Part shown: one piece after another, positions 1-7,719 of the stretch
How the letters are laid out: every line of letters begins with the position of its first letter
Numbering within the stretch: the stretch's first letter is position 1
Notes under the pieces: model-generated
The model's input: the letters and a program-made list of their open reading frames with translations, nothing else
The model's database searches: none
What the model was told of the DNA's origin: nothing
Made by a program: the position numbers and the translations under genes
Source: CAZFQG01 sp964520785
Lineage (GTDB): Bacteria > Planctomycetota > Planctomycetia > Pirellulales > Thermoguttaceae
Assembly: GCA_964520785.1 (NCBI GenBank)
Contig: CAZFQG010000015.1
Coordinates: 1-50,948, forward strand
Reading direction: 5' to 3'
DNA: 50,948 bases

Positions 1-302
1 CGGCCGGCCGGCGGAATAGATTTAGTTGCGAGGTTCGTATGGGAATCCAGGCTAGTGAGGTCGAATCCCGAAAGGTAGGCCTTGGTCAGGTCCCGTTCGC
101 CCGCGTACACCCCTGGTTCCAGAGTGATTCCCGCGCCGTCGGGCGCGAGCGTCGACGACGCTTGTTTCCCCTTCGACGGGTCGCTTGGGTCGATGTATTC
201 CCATTGGAAAATGTCCGCGCGGGTAGACGGGCCCGGGAACAGTCCAATAGTGACGAAAAGCAGTGGCACCAAGACGAAATGCCGTACAAGTTCCGTTCGC
301 AT
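1..302 (-). CDS. Secreted planctomycete protein, amino-terminal part (probable pentapeptide-repeat type), cut by window edge
   Basis: Reading leftward from ATG at 302, about 100 codons stay open to the window edge, so only the amino end is present. The start is preceded by GGAGACG at good spacing and by a convincing promoter. Residues 1-33 look like a signal peptide: a short basic start, a hydrophobic core (FVLVPLLFVTIGLF), then STRA. The mature start FQWEYIDPSDPSKGK, followed by TLAPDGAG and an RDLTKAYLSGFDLTSL stretch, resembles a block that, as I recall it, precedes pentapeptide (A-D/N-L-x-x) repeats and a PEP-CTERM tail in Pirellulales proteins. The repeats and anchor would lie outside the window. 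Function is unknown; an exported surface role is inferred. Confidence 0.72.
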   Translation of the reverse strand, partial: MRTELVRHFVLVPLLFVTIGLFPGPSTRADIFQWEYIDPSDPSKGKQASSTLAPDGAGITLEPGVYAGERDLTKAYLSGFDLTSLDSHTNLATKSIPPAG

Positions 303-374
303 TTTCCGTCTCCGATAGAGGAATGAGATGCCCCCTGAGCAGTTCCCCAAGGGGAGTGAAGACTCCGAACCATA

Positions 375-404
375 AGTATATCCCTGTTGCGAAGGCACTG
401 TCAA
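375..404 (-). promoter_or_regulatory. Sigma-70-type promoter for the leftward secreted protein
   Basis: On the minus strand TTGACA (399-404) and TATACT (375-380) are separated by 18 bases. The first is a perfect -35 box and the second differs from TATAAT at one position. Transcription would begin near 368, giving a leader of about 65 nt before ATG at 302. Confidence 0.6.
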
Positions 405-668
405 GGATATGAGGCGGCTGCCACCAATCACTGGATATGTAATTAAAAAACGATCGCAAAACAACTAGACAAGGCCGTCTGGGATTGAGATGGGAACGCA
501 GATAGTTTCTAAATCACCGCCACCTCCGTTCTTCTGTCTTCCCTTGCAGGGTTTGATGTTGGATTCTCCCGCTACCACAATCGGGACGAAGTCGGTAATC
601 ATGGTCCGGCAATGGAATTAACTTCCGATTGGAAGCCGGATGTCCCCGTCCCTAAATTCGGAATTCTT

Positions 669-941
669 GTGGGACGGTCGCCCGACCGTTCCATCTCATC
701 CGAGAAGTCCGGCGAGCCGACGTACCTCGGCATCGACAAGTCCCGGCGACTTTCTGATTCTGACCGATAACGACTTGCCGTCGGTGCTGGCGGCGGTATG
801 TCTTCGCGGCGGCGGATTAACCTGTCTAGGTTGGATGATATAGCCCGTAGGTGGCATTTGCCGCCGGCAACACCCGCAAGATACGCATCCAGTCTTGTTT
901 TGATAGATTTCCCCGGTTATCCTTGAGTTTGCTGAGAAATC
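669..941. repeat. Dispersed 273-bp intergenic repeat, copy 1
   Basis: This block matches 13216-13488 over the same length with about 21 mismatches counted by eye and no net insertion or deletion. Its last 80 bases (862-941) are identical in both copies. It begins with a hairpin (TGGGACGGTCG / CGACCGTTCCA). On the minus strand both copies share a short open segment reading FLSKLKDNRGNLSK, then QDWMRILRVLPA, ending at a stop soon after, but with no start codon. It could be a structured RNA, a non-autonomous element, or the remnant of a gene end. Confidence 0.75.
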
Positions 942-1113
942 CAATTTCCTACCCCTATCCTTATCCCATGGATGGCCGTGATGCATTTGATCGGGAGTTT
1001 GCCCCCCGCGGTCACGGAACCCGCCAGGAATTATGAGATATGTTCGCCGACGGCCCGTCGGCATTTCCTTCAATCTAAACAGACCACCTACACAGACCAT
1101 GGAGTCTTTCGCG

Positions 1114-2469
1114 ATGAGCAATCTTTCACGACGTCGATTTCTTGCCACGACCGGTGCAGTTGCCGCCGGTGCCGTTTTTGCCGGTCCGGCGTTCGTTCGC
1201 GCTAAAAACCTGAACGACCGCATGAATGTTGCGGCGATTGCCGTGGGTGGCCGCGGCGGGGCGAATGTCAGTGCCGTCGCCGCGGAGCCCAATGTCGACA
1301 TTACGGCGATTTGCGACGTTGCGCCCGCCGCTCTGGGCGCCGCCGCCGAACGCTTTCCCAAAGCGCGCAAGACGACCGATTATCGCACGCTTTTCGATAA
1401 GCCCGGCGAATTCGATGCCGTGACGGTCAGTACGCCGGAACATAATCACGCCTTGGCCACCATGCTTGCCTTGAAGCACAAGAAGCACGTCTATTGCGAA
1501 AAGCCGCTTACGCACGACATTTGGGAAGCGCGCCGGATTCGCACGGAGGCGGAAGCGGCGGGCGTGGCTACCCAGATGGGGATTCAGATTCACGCCTGGG
1601 CCAACTACCGCCGCGTCGTGGAGCTGATTCGCAGCGGCGCGATCGGCACGGTGACCGAAGCGCATGTCTGGACCTCGCGCGCCTGGGGATACCAGAGCGA
1701 AGCCGATGCGAAGGAAAACCAGGATCTGGTCTACGTGACCGAGAAACCGACCAAAGCGGACCCCATTCCCGAGGGCTTCGATTGGGATAGCTGGCTGGGC
1801 CCGGCGGCCGACCGGCCTTATAGCTCGGTTTATTTCCCGGGACCTCGCTGGTATCGCTGGTGGGACTTCGGCAACGGAACCATGAGCGACTTGGGCAGCC
1901 ACATGAACGATCTGTCCTACTGGGCCTTGGATTTGAAGTATCCCAAAACCATCGAAGCTTCTTCGCCGATGCCGGTCCACCCGGACATCGCGCCCGCCTC
2001 GATGCAGGCAAAATACACCTTCGATGCCCGGGGCGACCAGCCGCCGGTTACCTTGACCTGGTATCAAGGCACGTGCAAGCCGCCGCAAGTGCTGGACAAA
2101 ACCGTGCCCGCCTGGGGAAGCGGCACGTTGTTTGTCGGCAGCGAAGGCATGTTACTGTCCGACTACGGCAAACATATCCTGCTCCCCGAGGAGAAATTCG
2201 CCGATTTCAAGGGCCCCGATCCGTTCATTCCCCGGATCAAGGATCAGAATCACCAGGCCGAATGGGTGCAGGCCTGCGCCAGCGGCAACCGCACCAGCGC
2301 CAACTTCAACTACTCGGGCTTATTGACCGAAATGAACCACCTGGGCAACGTTGCCTTCCGCGTGGGCAAAAAGCTCGAATGGGATCCGGTCAATCTATGC
2401 GCCACCAACGCCCCCGAAGCCGACAAGTACATCAAACCGCCCCGCCGCAAGGGATGGGAATTGGTTTAG
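1114..2469 (+). CDS. Tat-exported Gfo/Idh/MocA family oxidoreductase
   Basis: A 451-residue NAD(P)-dependent oxidoreductase of the Gfo/Idh/MocA family, probably acting on a sugar or sugar derivative outside the cytoplasm. It opens with a twin-arginine signal (SRRRFLATTGAVAAGAVFAG), followed by the Rossmann fold (VAAIAVGGRGG) at about residues 35-50. The family EKPL motif (HVYCEKPLTHD) carries the conserved lysine near residue 135, and a C-terminal GFO_IDH_MocA_C region contains GSHMNDLSYWALDL. ATG at 1114 is chosen because GGAG lies nine bases upstream and it places the Tat motif at the very start; frames open to 1033 but without support. Such paralogues are numerous in planctomycetes and the substrate cannot be assigned. 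Confidence 0.9.
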   Translation: MSNLSRRRFLATTGAVAAGAVFAGPAFVRAKNLNDRMNVAAIAVGGRGGANVSAVAAEPNVDITAICDVAPAALGAAAERFPKARKTTDYRTLFDKPGEFDAVTVSTPEHNHALATMLALKHKKHVYCEKPLTHDIWEARRIRTEAEAAGVATQMGIQIHAWANYRRVVELIRSGAIGTVTEAHVWTSRAWGYQSEADAKENQDLVYVTEKPTKADPIPEGFDWDSWLGPAADRPYSSVYFPGPRWYRWWDFGNGTMSDLGSHMNDLSYWALDLKYPKTIEASSPMPVHPDIAPASMQAKYTFDARGDQPPVTLTWYQGTCKPPQVLDKTVPAWGSGTLFVGSEGMLLSDYGKHILLPEEKFADFKGPDPFIPRIKDQNHQAEWVQACASGNRTSANFNYSGLLTEMNHLGNVAFRVGKKLEWDPVNLCATNAPEADKYIKPPRRKGWELV

Positions 2470-2533
2470 GATGAAAAAAGGGGCAGCAAAGGCACTTGGT
2501 AAGGAATTCCATCGAGCCGATGCGATCTCAGGT

Positions 2534-2658
2534 AGGTCCTGGCGGCTCGCCGGGACCTGAAGCGGAGCGGATGCAGATATACCCCCGCCCGTCGGTTTGA
2601 AGCGGCCCGATGTGGATGAGTCAGCGCTGGTTCAGGTCCCATCCGGCAGATGGGACCT
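2534..2658. repeat. Pair of REP-like palindromes in opposite orientation
   Basis: Two 25-base hairpins, 2534-2558 and 2634-2658, share AGGTCC...GGACCT ends. The second has a perfect 10-bp stem (AGGTCCCATC / GATGGGACCT) and a 5-base loop. Their flanks (GTAGGTCC on one side, CCTGAA on the other) occur in inverted order, as in bacterial interspersed mosaic elements. The stretch 2470-2678 holds nothing else I recognise. Confidence 0.6.
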
Positions 2659-2678
2659 ACACAGCGCCGTAGAATGTT

Positions 2679-3046
2679 CATTGCTCTTTGGGTGTTCCTC
2701 CCGACGCGGTAGAATGTGGGAACAACAACTGTTGTCTCCCGGCGAGTGGGCGAGAGCGAGTGGGAGAGCACGTGAGCGAGTGGACCCCCCGAGGGCGAGA
2801 GATTTTTTTCGCGGAATCGGGCCGTGCCTCTTGACAATAAAAAAAGGCACGTGTATAATCCGGATAATTCACCGCAACCGGTGAAAAACACGGGAATGCC
2901 AAGCTCCGGCTTGACGCCGCCTTTGCGTACCCACCACCATGGGTAAATATAAACCACCCGACAAGACCGGAACCCCGGGGCTTGACCGCTCGCCGGAAGA
3001 CCTCGCTACGTTTCTGTTAAGCTCGAACACATGGAGGAACCTCGTG
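2679..3046 (+). repeat. Promoter-leader cassette, copy 1 (upstream of HAF1-LEPR1)
   Basis: About 370 bases recur at 7361-7719 and, more diverged, at 13739-14116. Parts in order: a possible upstream promoter (TTGGGT, 16 bases, TAGAAT at 2710-2715); three GCGAGTGG direct repeats at 2742, 2756 and 2776; the main promoter at 2831-2859; then a leader with hairpin TTCACC/GGTGAA (2868-2885) and a GCCAAGC-TCCG-GCTTG hairpin near 2898. A conserved tail ends in GGAGGA at 3033-3038. The leader RNA would be about 180 nt. It does not match any riboswitch I know. Confidence 0.75.
2831..2859 (+). promoter_or_regulatory. Perfect-consensus sigma-70 promoter of the HAF1-LEPR1 unit
   Basis: TTGACA (2831-2836), 17-base spacer, TATAAT (2854-2859). 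Both hexamers and the spacing are at consensus, so strong basal transcription is expected. Start is predicted near 2866. Confidence 0.85.
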
Positions 3047-4261
3047 ATGAAACGATTTCTGATGCTTGCCTTGTTTGTGTCGCTTGCCGCGAGCGCCCCC
3101 TTTGCCAGCCCCGTCCGGGCGGAAGTCGCCTACGAGGTGGTGGACTTGACCGAGATCTGGTCGACGACGCATCCGTTGGCGGATTCGGTTGAGACGTGGG
3201 AGGGAACCGCGCTAAACAACACCGGGGATATCGGCGGAACGGCGCGGACGGTTGACGGTGGCTCGTTCGCATTTGTGTGGAACGAAGCGACCGGGTTTCG
3301 TGATCTGTCGGGGATTGCCTCCGCAACCGAAGTGACCGCTATGAACGAACTCGGGCAGGTTGTCGTGCGCAACTACGGTCCTTCGGACTTGGGGAGCGCA
3401 CTGCTCTGGAGTCCAACGGGCGAATTGGTCCCGATTATCGACAACAGCGGCACGCATCCCGATCCAGGCTACATAACCGCGTACGGCATGAATGACCTCG
3501 GGCAAGTGGTCGGCAGGGTGTTGTATGAAGCCGAAACGGCCGGGTTTTTCTGGGACGGGAGTGAGTTCTCGGTCCTGCACGGACTCGAAGGCTGGGTTGC
3601 GCCTCGCCATGCCGTGGCATACGACGTGAACAATCACGGTGAAGTCGTCGGTTGGGTCAAGCCGCAGGAAGGTCAACCCGCGTGCGCCTACTCTTGGAGC
3701 AGGTCGGATTCCGGGGAGTGGGTTTCGCAGGAGTTGGTCGGAGACGTGTCGGCCGGCATCGCGAGGCGCGTAAACGACTCAGGCGACATTGTCGGTACCT
3801 GTCCGTCCACGAACCCGGACTCGATCAACCCCAGTTTGTGCCGCTGGACGGACGAAGGCTTTGAGGAACTTGGTGGATTCAACGCGGGGACAATTCCTCG
3901 GTCGATCAACGAATCGGGCACGATCGTCGGACTAACCAACAGCGCCACGATCATTTGGAGCGATGACGGTGAACTGGAATGGCTGACCGACCTCACGGGG
4001 TATGCATACAGATGGACCGAGACGGACCGGATGCAAGTCCTCAACGATCTGATAGAACCGATGCCGGTCTGGAAGCATCTTTACGAAGCAACGGCGGTCA
4101 ACGATTTTGATTTCATGTTGGTACGCGCGCAATCGCTCTCGCCGGACGTGCCGGGTAGCCGACAGTTCCTCTTGTACCCGGTTCCGGAGCCCGGTGTGGC
4201 CTGGGGCCTTGTGGTTCTGTTCTTCACGACAATTGTCATTCGCACTCGGAGAAAACAATGA
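3047..4261 (+). CDS. HAF-repeat PEP-CTERM protein (HAF1)
   Basis: A 404-residue exported protein. ATG at 3047 follows GGAGGA (3033-3038) by 8 bases; GTG at 3044 is possible and an in-frame ATG at 2939 is rejected because it lies inside the conserved leader. Residues 1-25 are a signal peptide (MKRFLMLALFVSLAASA). The body carries about six imperfect HAF-type repeats of the form (A/V)N-x-x-G-x-(I/V)-(V/G)G...W, for example MNDLGQVVGRV, VNNHGEVVGWV, INESGTIVGLT. The tail VPEPGVAWG, a hydrophobic span and RTRRKQ form a PEP-CTERM anchor for exosortase processing. Its TGA overlaps the next ATG (ATGA). HAF repeats have no established function; a blade-like surface domain is inferred. Confidence 0.85.
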   Translation: MKRFLMLALFVSLAASAPFASPVRAEVAYEVVDLTEIWSTTHPLADSVETWEGTALNNTGDIGGTARTVDGGSFAFVWNEATGFRDLSGIASATEVTAMNELGQVVVRNYGPSDLGSALLWSPTGELVPIIDNSGTHPDPGYITAYGMNDLGQVVGRVLYEAETAGFFWDGSEFSVLHGLEGWVAPRHAVAYDVNNHGEVVGWVKPQEGQPACAYSWSRSDSGEWVSQELVGDVSAGIARRVNDSGDIVGTCPSTNPDSINPSLCRWTDEGFEELGGFNAGTIPRSINESGTIVGLTNSATIIWSDDGELEWLTDLTGYAYRWTETDRMQVLNDLIEPMPVWKHLYEATAVNDFDFMLVRAQSLSPDVPGSRQFLLYPVPEPGVAWGLVVLFFTTIVIRTRRKQ

Positions 4262-7185
4262 TTCGCCCCGTTTTTATGTCAAGAGATATTCCAGGAAGCC
4301 GTCGCAAGCCCAACCGTCACGCGCGTAGGCGACTGTCGATCGAGTCGCTTGAAGAACGACGCATGCTCAGCAATCTCCCGATTTGGGTAGACAGCGGAGA
4401 TGATTCCGGTGCTGGCACATTGCGTCAAGCAATCGATACCGCCAATACTCGAGCGGGTCAGGATCTGATTATTATAGAAAGCTCCGTTCCTGCGATCGGA
4501 CTCCACAGCAATCTCCCACCCATCACCGAAGGGGTTACCATCAAGTACGACGATCCCGTCTCGCGCGTTTTGTTGACGCGATACGTCGAGCCCAACGGGA
4601 TTGTCACCGGCGGCCTCGGCGTTACTGTCGATGCCGGCGTATCCAACGCGTATGTCCGGTTCGAGGGCCTCGATATTGGCGGTTTCACCTGGCTGGACGT
4701 CGGCACGGGTATCTCCGGGTATAACAAGTCGGGGACGGTTGAGATATACAACTGCTCCATCCGCCAAAACAGCGATGACGGAATCCATCTGTGGGACTGC
4801 GAAGGTGTCGAAATCAGGAATTCACTTATTCAGTACAACGGAAATGACGGAATTCGGTTGGAGAATATCGCTTGGCCAAACCCATACAACGCAAACGATC
4901 CAGATACTCCTCTGTATGGTGAAGTCGACGCGAATACGGTCCGCTACAACGGTGGCGACGGCATCGTATTCTCCGACTGCGATAACGCCTACGCTTCTCG
5001 CAACACGGTGACGCACAACACGGGAAACGGGATCGTGCTTCAAGCGGCTTGGTGCGACAAAGCGATCAACGACGCGAAACTCTACGGTAACTTCGCGACC
5101 TTGAACGATGAGGCAGGCATCTACGTCAACGCGGAGACGGGGGGCACGATCGACGGCGTCGAGATTAGACCGCTGGATGCTCCCGCGACGGGTGCCTACT
5201 ACCGATCTTTGATCGAAGGGAACTCCGGAGCCGGCATCTATTTACGAGCGGATGGGCTGTGCGAATACGAGAGCAATACGTACTACTCTGCCATGTCTAA
5301 TGTCTTCATCGGAGGGGCGATTTACGATGGTCAGGCGAGTTCGCTGGTGGCAGCCAATGAAATACACGAAAACGACGGCCACGGAATCCGCATCCAGAGC
5401 AGTGCCGAGGCGGGTATTTCCGACGTTGATATCCGAGCAAACTTGATCGAAGAGAATGGCAATGACGGAGTCAATATCCTGAGCACGACTGATGGAGTCG
5501 TTTCCAATATCAATATCAGCCCGTTCGTGTTGGGCGGCGATTCGTACCTCAACCGCATGAAGAGTAATGGCGGCGACGGTATCGAGATCGAAGCGGGTAT
5601 CGACAGCCAGTTCTTGGACGTGACGATCCGAAGGAACACCATCATCTCGAATAGTGGATACGGAGTGCGGATCAACGGGGCGGATTCAACGCAAATCGAG
5701 GAGAATTACATCGGAATCAGGCCGGACGATTCGCTTTACGGGAACGTCATGGGCGGTATTCTTCTTGCTGGTAACACCAATGACGGCGGCGCGGAGGCCA
5801 ACACCGTCACCGGCAATTGGATCGGGGATAGCGGATCCGACACCGAAGACTCTCCGGGTATTTTAATCGACGACGCCGACTGCCACCGGAATCTGTTTAC
5901 GGAGAACAGGTTCCGCGCCAACCGAGGGGAGGCGGTCGTCCTCGCATCCGGCTCGCAAGGCGGACTCGGAGACATCACCCCCGTTATCGGCGGCATCGCC
6001 CAAACGCGGACGGGCTGGAACGTTCCGGTGACGCTCGATGCCGGGTCGACCTTCATCGGCTGCGAGTTCACCGCCGAATTCTACGCCTACAACGCGACAA
6101 CGAAGCATTACTACGTGCTCACCGAGCCCGACGACGAAGAACCCGGGCAGGAGAAACCCATCGAGGCGACCGCAACCGCCGGACCGGACGGCTCCGTCAC
6201 TATCCGGGGTGAGATTACACTTGATGACCTTGATGATCTTCCGACCGGCTACGACCTATGCGCACTGGTGTATTGCTCCGACGAGGGGGAACCAAGCCTC
6301 GTGGACAACACAACCGTCTTCTCCGCCGCCAGGGCCCTGCCGACGGTGCGGGTAACCGGCGAGTACGTCTTCTACAACAATTCCGTCTGGGACGGCACGT
6401 CCGACAACGACGCCGTCGATACCACTCGAAAGAGCTTGTATCCCGGAGAACAGGCGACCGGCGAAAACGTCACCTGCTACGACGAGGGTCTCAACGGCGC
6501 GATGATCGACGTCGTCGGATTCACCGGCAATACGGGCGACGTTACCGCCTCCGATTTCGATTTCTACGTGAGGAATACTTCGTCCGGCGATTTCGAGGCG
6601 ATTGCCGATCCAACGGTTTCGATGTACTCGTACACCGTCGATACCGACGGCGACGGAATCGGCGACACTGCCGCGCACCGCATCAAGTTCATCTTCCCCG
6701 ACGGCACCGCGTCCGGAACCTGGCTCAAGATCGACGTCCTTGCCTCCGGCGACGTCGGCCTTGACGCCGACCATACATTCTACTTCGGGAATCTCCACGG
6801 CGACGTCGGCGGGGGAACCGGATCGCAGCCCGATCTCCAGGTTGGATCGGCCGACTTGGACCTGGTTCGCGCGTTTTGGGGGCAGACCGTCAGCGGCGTG
6901 AATTCCTGGCAATCCGGCGACGCCAACTCCGATACCGTGATCGGCAGCGCCGACCTCGACGTCGTCCGTGCCAATTGGGGAGCCTCACTGGCCGGCTTCA
7001 CCGCCCCCGCGCGCGGCATGGCTGCGCAGTCGTCTTCCGCCTCCTCCACGCCAACCTGGACCGCCGAGGCGGACAAAGTCTACGAACGCTACGGACTCCT
7101 CGACGACGATCCGACGAACGACGTGGCGGTTGACGAGAAGTTCTGGGACGACCTGTACGACGCGCTGGGGTTGACGTTCGCGTAG
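4258..7185 (+). CDS. Giant LEPR-XLL / beta-helix / dockerin protein (LEPR1)
   Basis: A 975-residue surface protein whose ATG overlaps the HAF1 stop by four bases, which suggests translational coupling. Residues 24-36 hold the LEPR-XLL-like start RLSIESLEERRMLS. GAGTLRQAIDTAN follows, resembling the CSLREA/LRQAI entry motif. Residues roughly 100-560 contain right-handed parallel beta-helix repeats with recurring N-x-G-D/N-G-I motifs (NSDDGIHL, NGNDGIRL, NGGDGIVF). At about 700-850 lies a planctomycete domain with VFYNNSVWDG and LYPGEQATGEN. A dockerin-like pair follows (GSADLDLVRAFWG, GSADLDVVRANWG); the first half lacks a clear calcium loop. The last 45 residues (WTAEADKVYERYGLLDD...) are conserved in LEPR2. 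No catalytic residues can be assigned; carbohydrate binding or a structural role is possible. Confidence 0.85.
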   Translation: MIRPVFMSRDIPGSRRKPNRHARRRLSIESLEERRMLSNLPIWVDSGDDSGAGTLRQAIDTANTRAGQDLIIIESSVPAIGLHSNLPPITEGVTIKYDDPVSRVLLTRYVEPNGIVTGGLGVTVDAGVSNAYVRFEGLDIGGFTWLDVGTGISGYNKSGTVEIYNCSIRQNSDDGIHLWDCEGVEIRNSLIQYNGNDGIRLENIAWPNPYNANDPDTPLYGEVDANTVRYNGGDGIVFSDCDNAYASRNTVTHNTGNGIVLQAAWCDKAINDAKLYGNFATLNDEAGIYVNAETGGTIDGVEIRPLDAPATGAYYRSLIEGNSGAGIYLRADGLCEYESNTYYSAMSNVFIGGAIYDGQASSLVAANEIHENDGHGIRIQSSAEAGISDVDIRANLIEENGNDGVNILSTTDGVVSNINISPFVLGGDSYLNRMKSNGGDGIEIEAGIDSQFLDVTIRRNTIISNSGYGVRINGADSTQIEENYIGIRPDDSLYGNVMGGILLAGNTNDGGAEANTVTGNWIGDSGSDTEDSPGILIDDADCHRNLFTENRFRANRGEAVVLASGSQGGLGDITPVIGGIAQTRTGWNVPVTLDAGSTFIGCEFTAEFYAYNATTKHYYVLTEPDDEEPGQEKPIEATATAGPDGSVTIRGEITLDDLDDLPTGYDLCALVYCSDEGEPSLVDNTTVFSAARALPTVRVTGEYVFYNNSVWDGTSDNDAVDTTRKSLYPGEQATGENVTCYDEGLNGAMIDVVGFTGNTGDVTASDFDFYVRNTSSGDFEAIADPTVSMYSYTVDTDGDGIGDTAAHRIKFIFPDGTASGTWLKIDVLASGDVGLDADHTFYFGNLHGDVGGGTGSQPDLQVGSADLDLVRAFWGQTVSGVNSWQSGDANSDTVIGSADLDVVRANWGASLAGFTAPARGMAAQSSSASSTPTWTAEADKVYERYGLLDDDPTNDVAVDEKFWDDLYDALGLTFA

Positions 7186-7201
7186 GGAGTCGGGGGTCGG
7201 G

Positions 7202-7286
7202 TGGCACTGGCTGCTTGTCAGCCGGTGGCACGATGTGAGAGCCTCAGGCGATGGGCGTGGTAAACCACACTGCTATTCCCCACGCC
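7202..7286. repeat. REP-like hairpin and a second inverted repeat after LEPR1
   Basis: The hairpin ACTGGCTG-cttgt-CAGCCGGT lies at about 7206-7226 and may also end transcription of LEPR1. GGGCGTGG (7254-7261) pairs with CCACGCCC (7279-7286). Nothing else is seen between 7186 and the next promoter-leader cassette. Confidence 0.4.
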
Positions 7287-7360
7287 CTTCGTACATCAGG
7301 GACGTGCCACCTCACCAAGCACACTTTCACGCGAGCAAAAGAGCGAAAGGCGATTCCGGC

Positions 7361-7719
7361 CATTGCTCTTTGGGTGTTTCTCGCGGCGCGGTAGAATGTG
7401 GGAATAAGAATTGTCGGTTCCCGACGAGAACGGAGAGCGAGTGGGAGAGCGAGTGGACCACCCGAGGGCGAAGAGACTCTTTCGCGGAATCCGGCTGTGC
7501 CCCTTGACAAGAAAAAAAGGCCACGTGTATAATCCGGACAATTCACCGCAACCGGTGAGAAATACGGAATCGCCAAGCTCCGGCTTTGCGCCGCCTTTGC
7601 GGGCCCACCAATGTGGGTAAAGGCAAACCGCTCGACAAGACCGCAACCCCAGGGCTCGTCCGCTCGCCGGGCGACCTCGCTACGTTTCTGTTTTGCTCGA
7701 ACACATGGAGGAATTTGTG
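7361..7719 (+). repeat. Promoter-leader cassette, copy 2 (upstream of HAF2-HAF3-LEPR2)
   Basis: Close copy of 2679-3046. It keeps the TAGAAT box (7392-7397), has two GCGAGTGG repeats instead of three, the main promoter at 7504-7533, the TCACC/GGTGA hairpin, the GCCAAGC-TCCG hairpin, a CCCAC-caat-GTGGG hairpin, and the tail ending in GGAGGAA (7707-7713). The similarity continues into the signal-peptide codons of the downstream HAF gene, so the cassette was duplicated together with the gene start. Confidence 0.75.
7504..7533 (+). promoter_or_regulatory. Consensus sigma-70 promoter of the HAF2-HAF3-LEPR2 unit
   Basis: TTGACA (7504-7509), 18-base spacer, TATAAT (7528-7533). Same hexamers as copy 1 with one extra spacer base. 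Confidence 0.83.

Larger units (their letters stand above)
303..1113. other. Intergenic stretch without a supported gene
   Basis: Apart from the minus-strand promoter at 375-404 and the dispersed repeat at 669-941, I see no gene. A perfect short hairpin (GCCGACG / CGTCGGC) lies at about 1048-1064 in the leader of the oxidoreductase gene. The open frames here change composition abruptly and have no start signals. Confidence 0.6.

Noticed and set aside
696..1370. Long minus-strand open frame of 224 codons
   Set aside because: It runs across the dispersed repeat and antisense to the oxidoreductase; no start signal and no domain.
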